A stretch of DNA of 33,004 nucleotides from IMG/VR virus record IMGVR_UViG_3300048023_000163, positions 1 to 33,004 of that record. One strand, given 5' to 3'. The position numbers and the translations under genes are program-made. The notes beneath the pieces are model-generated. The model had not been told where the DNA came from and searched no databases. It saw only the letters and a program-made list of their open reading frames with translations. Numbering within the stretch: position 1 is the first letter of the stretch; every line of letters begins with the position of its first letter. This document shows, piece after piece, positions 12,687 through 19,577 of the stretch. Origin of the DNA: a virus.

Positions 12687-15600
12687 ACGCTTCTAGCGCC
12701 TCCAGTAAACATGCCGATTCTTAATGGGTCAGCTAACTTACGCCGCGTCAAACCACGTTGAAATTTCTCAAACTCAACAGGCTGTATAGGCGTAGCCGCC
12801 GCTATTTGCCCAGGCATCAATGCTTGTTGTGCCGCAAGACCCATAAGCCCAGCGCCTAAGCCTTGCCCAAGGCCGGCAATGCCCGTCCCAAGACCCTCAA
12901 GACCCTGACCAATGCCACTAACGTTCGATGCCAAGCCACCAATTTGTGTGCCTAGATCTCCAATCTGTCCGCCAATTTGGCCAAACTGTTCTTCAGTACT
13001 TTGCTGAAACGCTTGCTGTGCTTCTGCTTGGCTAATCTGACCAGCTTGAAGGGCGCTAATATCAACATTTACGTCAGAAAAAAGATCAGTAACAGTGCCG
13101 CCAAAGTTTTCAAACTGCTCGCGAGTGGCTTCATCAAGGTCATTAATATCGCCTTGAACATTAAGAACAGCTTGCTGTAGTTCTTGCCGCTCTTCTTGTG
13201 CCGCTGTTTGTCCTGCCGCAACATCTTGTGCCGTTGCAAAACCTGCACCACTTAACGCGGCATCAATGTCTTCTGGTGTTGCAAACCCAGCGTTTGTTAC
13301 AGCAGTAGTGATGTCTTCTGGAGTAGCAAATCCTGCTAATGCTAACGCGCTTCCTAACTGTTCAGGCGTTACATAACCAGCATTAGACAAAGCGGTTGCT
13401 ACATCGTCGGGAGTAGTAAATCCAGCATTTGATAAGGCAGTTACAATGTCTGTTGGAGTAGCAAACCCGGCATTCGCTAGTGCTGTACCTACGTCTTCGG
13501 GTGTAGTGAATCCTGCATTAGCAATAGCGGTGCCTATGTCTTCTGGTGTTGCGAACCCAGCGCTGGCTAAAGCAGTTCCTATGTCTTCTGGAGTAGCAAA
13601 ACCAGCCAAAGCCAATGCGCTTCCCAATTGCTCTGGTGTCACATAACCGGCATTAGAAAGAGCGGTAGCAACATCTTCTGGAGTCGTAAAGCCTGCGCTT
13701 GAAATTGCATTAACAACATCTTCCGGTGTAGCAAAATCTGACGCCGCCAAAGCACTACCTAGTTGTTCGGGTGTTACATATCCTGCGTTGGACAAAGCAG
13801 TAGCAACATCTTCCGGTGTAGTAAATCCAGCATTTGTTAGTGCGGTAGTAATATCTTCCGGGGTGGCAAATCCGGCTTGAGCAAGAGCAGTTCCTATGTC
13901 TTCTGGTGTTGCATAGCCAGCCTGAGCCACTGCATTAGCAACATCTTCCGGTGTAGCAAACGGCGTTTCTGACAAGATGTTTTCAACAATCCCTGTTACT
14001 TCTGCTGAGGTAGTGGCTTCTGGGAACTGAATGTTGCTAATTGCACTGTTTACAATGTCACTAACATTATCGGCAGTAATTCCTTGGGGAAATTCAATAT
14101 TTCCAATAGCACTATTAACTATTTCCAAAACCTGTTCTGATGTCATTCCTTCTGGGAATTCAATGCCGCTAATCGCAGTATCAACTATTGTTTGAACTTG
14201 ATCGGCTGAAGTTCCGGCGGGTATGTTGCCAATAGCTTCGTTAACAATGCCTTCAATTTCGCCTGCCGTAGCAAACCCAGCGCCTTCCAAGGCTTGGTTA
14301 ATATCTTCCGGTGTAGCAAACCCTGCACCAGCTATAGCATTTTCAATGTCTGCCGGAGTAGCAAAGCCTGATGCCGCCAAAGCATTGCCTAATTGTTCAG
14401 GTGTTACATATCCTGCATTAGCTAATGCACTTGCAACATCTTCTGGTGTAGTAAAGCCTGCGCTTGTTACTGCACGAGTAATGTCTTCTGGCGTAGCAAA
14501 CCCGGCTTGAGCAAGAGCAGTGCCAATATCTGCTGGTGTTGCATAGCCTGCGGCGGCTACAGCATCAGCAACTTCTCCGGGCGTAGCAAAAGGTGTGTTT
14601 TCTAATACACTTTCTACAATACCGCGTATTGCCTCTGGATCAGCATCTCTTCCGGGCTCACCTCTTTCGCCTTGTTCACCCCTTTCACCTTGTTCTCCAC
14701 GCTCTCCTTGCTCACCTTGTTGTCCGTCTACTCCATCGCGACCATCTGTTCCATCCCTTCCCGGCGAACCATCACGACCATCTACGCCATCTTGACCGTC
14801 AGCACCATCTATGCCGTCAACGCCGTCTCGACCGGGAGTTCCATCTACTCCATCTCTGCCGTCTACCCCATCACGACCGGGAGTGCCATCCACTCCATCT
14901 ACGCCATCTCTTCCAGGGGAGCCATCAACGCCATCTCTACCGTCCACTCCATCTCTACCATCTTGACCGGGATCACCTCTTGGCCCTTGAACTGGTTCAG
15001 GAGGGAAATACTCGCCAAACATACCCGTTGTAATAGGCGCTTCTTCTTGCGGTGTTGGAGCCGGAGCTGGAGCCGGTTGAGGAGCCGGTTGAGGAGCCGG
15101 TTGGGGTGCAGGTTGGGGTGCCGGAGTTGGTGCCGGAGTTGGTGCCGGAGTTGGTGCCGGAGTTGGTGCCGGAGTAAAACTAGGATCAGGTTGAGTTGTA
15201 GGATCAGGCGATGGGGATGCAGTGCCAGCGTCTCCCGGCGTTTGGTCTTCCTGGTCTACAGGTTCTACAGGTTCTACAGGTTCTACAGGTTCTGGCTCTG
15301 GTGGCGGATCAGGCGTTTCTTCTGGCTCTTGCTCGTACTCAAACGGATCTACTTCTACATCTGTTTCTAATGGAGTGTCTGGAGCTTCTTGTACGTCAAC
15401 TAAAATGTCTCGAATTTCTGAAGAAACCTCACTTGTATCTGTTGGATCTAAAAGAGGATTGTTTTCTGAAGAAGTAGGTGGCGGTATAAATTCTTGATTT
15501 CCAACAAACTCAAGGTTTAACAAGGAATCCTGATCAATGCTTGAATGAATCCCCGATGTTACATTGCTAGATCCCGAAATTAATATGTAAGCACCCGCTG

Positions 15601-17431
15601 AATCTTGAGCCAAAACCAAGTCATTAGCTTTTAAAAGATTACTTAATGCTTGAAGGCTTTCGGTGGTTCCGTCTGCTGAAAGTGTATCGCCTATTAAAAT
15701 TGCTAAAGCATCTTCAGGCAAGCCATGAGCAGACACGCCAGTGGCTGTAGTCCATGCGTTCTTGTCATTAACAAACTGCTCAAGAATTTGCTCAGGTGTA
15801 GCATCTTGGCTAACGCCTACGGGAAATCCAGCATCGTTGTAGTAAACGCCATTAATTAGCTCGTCGCCTTCAAATGGGTTTGTTATCTGTGCCATAGGCT
15901 CAGGTTGTGCAGTTGTATCAGCAGTTAAGTCAGCCGTAGTGTCTGCTAGTTCTGAGTCTGTATCGTCAACTGAGTTAGCCATAAAGTCTTCAACAGAAGG
16001 GCCGCTTGGATCAGGAGATACCGCATAAGCATCTTGATAAATAGCCTGAAGGTTGCCTGACAAGTCTCTTAGTTGATTAGCAATAGCTTCGTTTTGTTGG
16101 TCAGCAATTGCAGTGTTAAGAGTATCATTCATGTTCGAGGTAATTTCCTCAAACGCCTCTTGGTCTAAGCCATCTCTAAGTTCGGCCTGCCTTCTAGCAA
16201 GCTCTTCCATTGCTTCAGGAGAAGCTTCTGTATTTTCTGCTATAAACTGCTGGATTGGCTCTAGGATAAAATCTGCAAGCTCTCTAGCACCAGCAAACAA
16301 ACCAGACGAAACAATTTGATCCATGTCTAGTTCACCATCAAATACCGCTTGGCGAATAGCTGTTTGACCCATTGCGTTTAAAACATTATCTACTTCTTCA
16401 ATGCCTGTTATTTCTGAAAGGTCAATGCCACCTAAAGCACTTTCAATTTGAGGGCCAATAATTTGACTTACGGCTTGACCTAAACCAGCAGTAGCCGCAG
16501 TTTGAAGTAGTTGGTCAGGATCAATAGAGCCAGTAGTAATAGCTTGCGTTATTGCATTGCTAACAACGGCAGAGCCAATACCGCCTAAAGCAGGAGCCAA
16601 TGCACCACCAGACATAATTCCGATAGCAGTAGTAATGCCCATCTTTACAAAGTCAGCAAGTCCGGCGTGATCTTCGTTTACAGTCTTTACATACGCAGAG
16701 CCATTCCATGCAAACTTGTCGCCAGAGTTACTATAAACAACAGGGTTAACACCATATTTCTGTAGCAATGCTTGATTAGCTTCAGAGTTAATCCAGTTGT
16801 TGTAAGCACCTTGTTGAGTGCTAGTTTGTTGCCTGCGTAAGTTCTCTAGGTTTTGGCCGGGGTCACTAGGGTCAATAGTAAGGTCAGCATCACCTTCAAG
16901 AATCATCTCTTGATCTTCGCTAAACCCAGTGTCGGCTTCTGACCAGTTACCTACATCGTAATCACCAGACTGAATTAGTTGCTCACGTTCAGTCATGTAC
17001 GCAAGGTAGTTATCAAACGTACCAAATACTTCAGGCAGTCTGTTTACCTTATCGCTTTTAAAGTAATTACGTAGCTCACTAACTGTTAACTGCTGTACTT
17101 CGCCTTCTTGTCCGTACAAATAGTTTTGTGCCGCATTACCACGCTCTTTGCCTTCAACAAATGTAAAAGTCATTTCTGCAGGTGTTTCTGGAGCAGGAGC
17201 AGAAGGAGGAGTTGTTACAACTGCAGTAGGATCTTCTACTGAACCTGTTACTGATGGTAAAGGCGTAACGTCTGGAGCTGAAGCTGGAGGATTTTCGCCA
17301 GTCAGCATTCCTTGGTTTTGGACTGGCTCAGACGTAATGCGTAAACCTGCCGCCACTAAGTCAGGATTTCTACGTATAAAATCAGTGGCTTGACCAATGT
17401 TTGCAAACTCTCGTGTGCCTATGTAATACAT
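12683..17431 (-). CDS. Giant modular virion protein with collagen and 15-residue FATPEDI repeats, 1582 aa
   Basis: Domains by residue. 1-40: MYYIGTREFANIGQATDFIR, a possible anchoring module. ~85-740: a long helical and mixed region with an Ala/Gly-rich membrane-like zone around 270-310. ~700-800: VEPVEPVEP and PAPTPAP/QPAPQPAP repeats, a stiff extended stalk. 816-929: 38 perfect Gly-X-Y triplets. 948-1067: eight 15-residue units of the form FATPEDIxxALxxAG. 1070-1157: four 20-24-residue units (EFPxGxTxxxVxxIVxSAI). 1158-1409: seventeen more 15-residue units. ~1410-1530: a coiled coil and a Gly-rich helix. A basic C-terminus ends GLTRRKLADPLRIGMFTGGA. Its neighbours are holin-like genes upstream and the adaptor downstream. 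A trimeric fibre, whisker or appendage is likely. I know of no family with this combination. Confidence 0.75.
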   Translation of the reverse strand: MYYIGTREFANIGQATDFIRRNPDLVAAGLRITSEPVQNQGMLTGENPPASAPDVTPLPSVTGSVEDPTAVVTTPPSAPAPETPAEMTFTFVEGKERGNAAQNYLYGQEGEVQQLTVSELRNYFKSDKVNRLPEVFGTFDNYLAYMTEREQLIQSGDYDVGNWSEADTGFSEDQEMILEGDADLTIDPSDPGQNLENLRRQQTSTQQGAYNNWINSEANQALLQKYGVNPVVYSNSGDKFAWNGSAYVKTVNEDHAGLADFVKMGITTAIGIMSGGALAPALGGIGSAVVSNAITQAITTGSIDPDQLLQTAATAGLGQAVSQIIGPQIESALGGIDLSEITGIEEVDNVLNAMGQTAIRQAVFDGELDMDQIVSSGLFAGARELADFILEPIQQFIAENTEASPEAMEELARRQAELRDGLDQEAFEEITSNMNDTLNTAIADQQNEAIANQLRDLSGNLQAIYQDAYAVSPDPSGPSVEDFMANSVDDTDSELADTTADLTADTTAQPEPMAQITNPFEGDELINGVYYNDAGFPVGVSQDATPEQILEQFVNDKNAWTTATGVSAHGLPEDALAILIGDTLSADGTTESLQALSNLLKANDLVLAQDSAGAYILISGSSNVTSGIHSSIDQDSLLNLEFVGNQEFIPPPTSSENNPLLDPTDTSEVSSEIRDILVDVQEAPDTPLETDVEVDPFEYEQEPEETPDPPPEPEPVEPVEPVEPVDQEDQTPGDAGTASPSPDPTTQPDPSFTPAPTPAPTPAPTPAPTPAPQPAPQPAPQPAPQPAPAPAPTPQEEAPITTGMFGEYFPPEPVQGPRGDPGQDGRDGVDGRDGVDGSPGRDGVDGVDGTPGRDGVDGRDGVDGTPGRDGVDGIDGADGQDGVDGRDGSPGRDGTDGRDGVDGQQGEQGERGEQGERGEQGERGEPGRDADPEAIRGIVESVLENTPFATPGEVADAVAAAGYATPADIGTALAQAGFATPEDITRAVTSAGFTTPEDVASALANAGYVTPEQLGNALAASGFATPADIENAIAGAGFATPEDINQALEGAGFATAGEIEGIVNEAIGNIPAGTSADQVQTIVDTAISGIEFPEGMTSEQVLEIVNSAIGNIEFPQGITADNVSDIVNSAISNIQFPEATTSAEVTGIVENILSETPFATPEDVANAVAQAGYATPEDIGTALAQAGFATPEDITTALTNAGFTTPEDVATALSNAGYVTPEQLGSALAASDFATPEDVVNAISSAGFTTPEDVATALSNAGYVTPEQLGSALALAGFATPEDIGTALASAGFATPEDIGTAIANAGFTTPEDVGTALANAGFATPTDIVTALSNAGFTTPDDVATALSNAGYVTPEQLGSALALAGFATPEDITTAVTNAGFATPEDIDAALSGAGFATAQDVAAGQTAAQEERQELQQAVLNVQGDINDLDEATREQFENFGGTVTDLFSDVNVDISALQAGQISQAEAQQAFQQSTEEQFGQIGGQIGDLGTQIGGLASNVSGIGQGLEGLGTGIAGLGQGLGAGLMGLAAQQALMPGQIAAATPIQPVEFEKFQRGLTRRKLADPLRIGMFTGGARSV
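13205..13960 (-). repeat. Second FATPEDI block: 17 units of 45 bp
   Basis: Seventeen 15-residue units encode [FY][AVT]TPE[DQ][IVL]xxALxxAG. Units differ in codon use, so this is an old or drifting expansion, not a recent perfect slippage. Sub-families recur in order (FTTPEDVATALSNAG then YVTPEQLGSALAxAG three times), which suggests duplication in multi-unit segments. Confidence 0.85.
14231..14590 (-). repeat. First FATPEDI block: 8 units of 45 bp
   Basis: Eight 15-residue units follow directly after the collagen segment. The order PGEV, ADIG, EDIT, EDVA, EQLG resembles the start of the second block, so the two blocks probably arose by duplication. They are separated by four EFPxG units (14-kb region 13961-14225). 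Confidence 0.8.
14645..14986 (-). repeat. Collagen-like repeat: 38 Gly-X-Y triplets
   Basis: In-frame 9-bp units encode GRD, GVD, GTP, GER and GEQ triplets with no interruption. Charge is mostly RD/ED and few Pro are in X, so stability would come from charge pairs, as in bacterial and phage collagen-like proteins. Trimerisation of the whole protein is implied. Confidence 0.9.
15040..15178 (-). repeat. Pro/Ala repeat stalk (PAPTPAP / QPAPQPAP)
   Basis: Tandem 12-bp units encode PAPT and PAPQ just before the collagen segment, at residues about 752-797. Such Pro-Ala runs form extended, stiff spacers. A VEP repeat lies slightly upstream, around 15255-15290. Confidence 0.85.
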
Positions 17432-17433
17432 AA

Positions 17434-17778
17434 TTATTTCTTCCAGTTAGCCAGACCACGTAGGCCAAACGATGCCGCAACAGCGGCGCCTAGAAAACCT
17501 TTGTACCACTCAGGCATACTATCAAGAGCAGAAAACCCAGACATTACTACAGGAACCATAGACGGAAAAAACGCAAGAATACATGGAACTGAGAACAAAA
17601 TAGTAAACCACTCGTCTTTCCATGAGTTGTTTGCGTTATTAGCATGGATGTTTTCCCAGTTACTGTCTTGCTTAATTACTTCTAGCTTGCGTTCATGTAC
17701 AGCCTTTTTTTCTTCTGCTTTACGTTGAAGGTGTCCACCAACAAGGTTAACAATAGGGCCGATCAAAGTTTGTATCAT
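17434..17778 (-). CDS. Putative holin (GTA-type 3TM-holin-like), 114 aa
   Basis: MIQTLIGPIVNLVGGHLQ is followed by a charged helix (KAEEKKAVHERKLEVIKQ) and then two hydrophobic segments: WFTILFSVPCILAFFPSMVP (~57-76) and FLGAAVAASFGLRGLA (~95-110). The pattern of an amphipathic N-terminal helix, a WKDEW step, two membrane segments and a PEWYKGFL motif fits phage holins of the gene-transfer-agent 3TM type. It would permeabilise the inner membrane to let the endolysin out. It overlaps the next small membrane gene by 4 bp, making a two-gene lysis pair. Confidence 0.55.
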   Translation of the reverse strand: MIQTLIGPIVNLVGGHLQRKAEEKKAVHERKLEVIKQDSNWENIHANNANNSWKDEWFTILFSVPCILAFFPSMVPVVMSGFSALDSMPEWYKGFLGAAVAASFGLRGLANWKK

Positions 17779-17972
17779 CTAGCAAACTCCAAGATAGCAA
17801 TAGCCATAGTCACGATAATAGCAATAGAAGCAAAACCGCCTGTCATCATGTTTTCAAGCTTATCAAAACGTTTGCTATGCTCGTCAAGCTGTAGCTGAAT
17901 CATTTCGTATCGCAAAGCACACTCAGCTTCGTGTTTGTCTAAACGTGCTATTGCTTGATCTAAAGGAGCCAT
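17775..17972 (-). CDS. Small membrane protein with coiled coil, 65 aa
   Basis: Residues ~1-45 form a charged helix (LDQAIARLDKHEAECALRYE, then DEHSKRFDKLENMM). They are followed by one C-terminal membrane segment (GGFASIAIIVTMAIAILEFA). XhlA-type proteins, which work with holins, have this layout with a coiled coil before one C-terminal transmembrane helix. It is coupled to the holin-like gene by a 4-bp ATGA overlap. A lysis accessory or regulator is likely. Confidence 0.5.
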   Translation of the reverse strand: MAPLDQAIARLDKHEAECALRYEMIQLQLDEHSKRFDKLENMMTGGFASIAIIVTMAIAILEFAR

Positions 17973-17981
17973 AATTACTCC

Positions 17982-18299
17982 TTAGTAAACAAATGACCAG
18001 CTTGTGCGACGACGATTTTCAGTGCCTAGCCTTACTTTACAAGTGCCTGAACCAAAGTCTCCGGTTTTAACGCCAATCTTGTATTCAGTAAACTCTGGTT
18101 CATAACCGTAAGTTTCTGTGTCAGAAGTAAAAGCCTGAACATCAGTAAACGTATCTCCGTCTACTCCTGTTTTTCTTTGTATCGTGACTTCTGTTCCACC
18201 AGCAATTCCAGTAATAGATACATTGAAATAACCTTGTACCTTTAATACATCGCTAAATGTGTTCTGAGCTGTAATACTTTTTGTAACTGCACCTGCCAT
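17982..18299 (-). CDS. Small putative virion protein, 105 aa
   Basis: MAGAVTKSITAQNTFSDVLK starts a compact beta-rich protein with a strand pattern (FNVSITGIAGGTEVTIQRK, YGYEPEFTEYKIGVKTGDFG) ending RTSWSFVY. Small beta-sandwich proteins with this NVSITG/VTIQRK pattern are common beside fibre genes in marine phages and may decorate the virion. I cannot assign a family. It sits 9 bp downstream of the C1q-like protein. Confidence 0.5.
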   Translation of the reverse strand: MAGAVTKSITAQNTFSDVLKVQGYFNVSITGIAGGTEVTIQRKTGVDGDTFTDVQAFTSDTETYGYEPEFTEYKIGVKTGDFGSGTCKVRLGTENRRRTSWSFVY

Positions 18300-18308
18300 G
18301 ATTTACTC

Positions 18309-18833
18309 CTAAATAGTCGTGGTAAGCATTGAGCCTTCAAGAACCTCAATCTCAAACCATGTTGCGTTATTTGCGTTTAAAGTCCTGTTGGTTCCAGAAA
18401 ATATATAAACTTGGAAGTAATCGTTTTGGCTTACTGACAAGATTCCTGTTTCTGCATATCCTGTTTCAGCGCCCGTAGAGGACGTATCAATTTGCGAAGT
18501 TGGTATGTTGTCTTCTGTTCCATTCTTAACGATTTTAAGAATAAATTGATCTGAAGCTGAAGACGTATTTATAGAAGATCTAACTCTTACTTTTGTTACG
18601 CCTGAAGGAATAATAAACTTGCCGTCAGCCAATGTGCTGGTAAGTGCGTTGCCTGTAGACGTATCTTCATCTCTTGTATTAAACGTAGTAACTACCCGCC
18701 AAGCGTCGTCAAGTATGGAAGTATTACTATCCATTGTAAGACGTGCAAATCTTAGCGTTGGCGTATATGTTCCGCCTCCACCGCCTCCACTTGATTGCAC
18801 CCCAAAAATACCGTTTGTCGCAATTATTCCCAT
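18309..18833 (-). CDS. Putative C1q-like jelly-roll tail protein, 174 aa
   Basis: MGIIATNGIFGVQSS is followed by a poly-Gly linker, then a ~145-residue beta domain with strands SILDDAWRVVTTFNTRDEDT, FIIPSGVTKVRVRSSIN, QFILKIVKNGTED and NDYFQVYIFSGTN. C1q/TNF-like domains have such F/Y-rich strands (FxxPxxGxYxF) and often decorate phage fibres as a receptor-binding trimer. The Gly linker would give flexible attachment. A tail adhesin is the best guess. Confidence 0.5.
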   Translation of the reverse strand: MGIIATNGIFGVQSSGGGGGGTYTPTLRFARLTMDSNTSILDDAWRVVTTFNTRDEDTSTGNALTSTLADGKFIIPSGVTKVRVRSSINTSSASDQFILKIVKNGTEDNIPTSQIDTSSTGAETGYAETGILSVSQNDYFQVYIFSGTNRTLNANNATWFEIEVLEGSMLTTTI

Positions 18834-18846
18834 TGGACTATCCCTA

Positions 18847-19314
18847 TTACTTTGTACTACTTGTAAATATAAACATCATTAACATTGATGCTAATCCTGC
18901 TAATACAACTACCAAAAAAGACTCAACAATTGTTTCTTTTAACTCTTGCTGTTTGTAAACATCCCGCTCTCTTTGTGCCGCTATTTGCCGTTTTATGGCT
19001 CTAAACTCATCCAACCCGTCTTTGCCGTAAACCATGCCAATCATTGACAACAATTCTTTCTGTTGAGCTTGCAACTTTTTCTTTGCCGCAAAAGCTCTTG
19101 CCGCCTCAGCCTCTACACTTTTACTAAACACTACCTTTTTAAAAGGGTTTGTATTTCTAGCTTTCTTGTCAGCATATAGCACGTCTGAAGCATGACCGTA
19201 CCATGTGCCCAGTTGAGTCATCGTGTCCTCAACAGACCGCCCTGCTTCCACCATTGCTTTGGTCATAGCATACGCTTTAGACGCCGCCGCAATGGCAGTT
19301 ACAGGGTCTATCAT
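18847..19314 (-). CDS. Conserved-looking phage protein with C-terminal membrane segment, 155 aa
   Basis: MIDPVTAIAAASKAYAMTKA begins a helical protein with a basic Lys/Ala-rich centre (FAAKKKLQAQQKELL). It ends with one membrane helix (FLVVVLAGLASMLMMFIF). I recognise the general type from marine podoviruses but not its role. Position between fibre and C1q-like genes suggests a virion or membrane-associated protein. Confidence 0.5.
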   Translation of the reverse strand: MIDPVTAIAAASKAYAMTKAMVEAGRSVEDTMTQLGTWYGHASDVLYADKKARNTNPFKKVVFSKSVEAEAARAFAAKKKLQAQQKELLSMIGMVYGKDGLDEFRAIKRQIAAQRERDVYKQQELKETIVESFLVVVLAGLASMLMMFIFTSSTK

Positions 19315-19320
19315 ATTTTT

Positions 19321-19530
19321 TTACACAAACACTGCATTGCAAATAGCTTGCACATTAGCAGGCTCAGATGACCAATCGTATTCAGAGTTAATTACATGAC
19401 GGTGATACGACTGTGAAATTACAGCGCCATCCTCAACGATCTTAGTAGCAGTGCGTACCTGAACAACCGTAGTGTCGCCAGCGGTTACTACTTCAATTTT
19501 GTCTGCCGTTGTTTCTTTAGTTAGTGACAT
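19321..19530 (-). CDS. Small phage protein of unknown function, 69 aa
   Basis: This 69-residue, beta-rich protein begins MSLTKETTADKIEVVTAGDT and has VVQVRTATKIVEDGAVISQS and a C-terminal ICNAVFV. Clear AGGAGAT precedes the ATG. It follows the tail fibre gene across a 47-bp gap containing a hairpin. It resembles small proteins encoded after fibres in marine phages; no function is established. Confidence 0.5.
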   Translation of the reverse strand: MSLTKETTADKIEVVTAGDTTVVQVRTATKIVEDGAVISQSYHRHVINSEYDWSSEPANVQAICNAVFV

Positions 19531-19549
19531 TGTTATCTCCTGTTAGTCC

Positions 19550-19571
19550 AGCCCCAGAGTCCACTGAGGCT
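19550..19571 (-). terminator. Hairpin between tail fibre and 69-aa gene
   Basis: On the - strand AGCCTCAG, loop TGGACT, CTGGGGCT forms an 8-bp stem with one G-U pair. There is no U-tract; it lies 6 bp after the fibre stop. It may be a 3'-end stabiliser, a processing site or a leaky terminator. Confidence 0.4.
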
Positions 19572-19577
19572 ATAGGG

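Noticed and set aside
13205-14590. CRISPR-like array in the regularly spaced 45-bp repeats
   Set aside because: Units are contiguous coding repeats with no unique spacers between conserved direct repeats.
14223-15497. Long + strand open frames opposite the collagen and FATPEDI repeats (up to 232 aa)
   Set aside because: They are antisense mirror frames produced by the repeat codons (Ser/Gly/Pro-rich with no ribosome binding sites). The - strand frame explains the periodicity.
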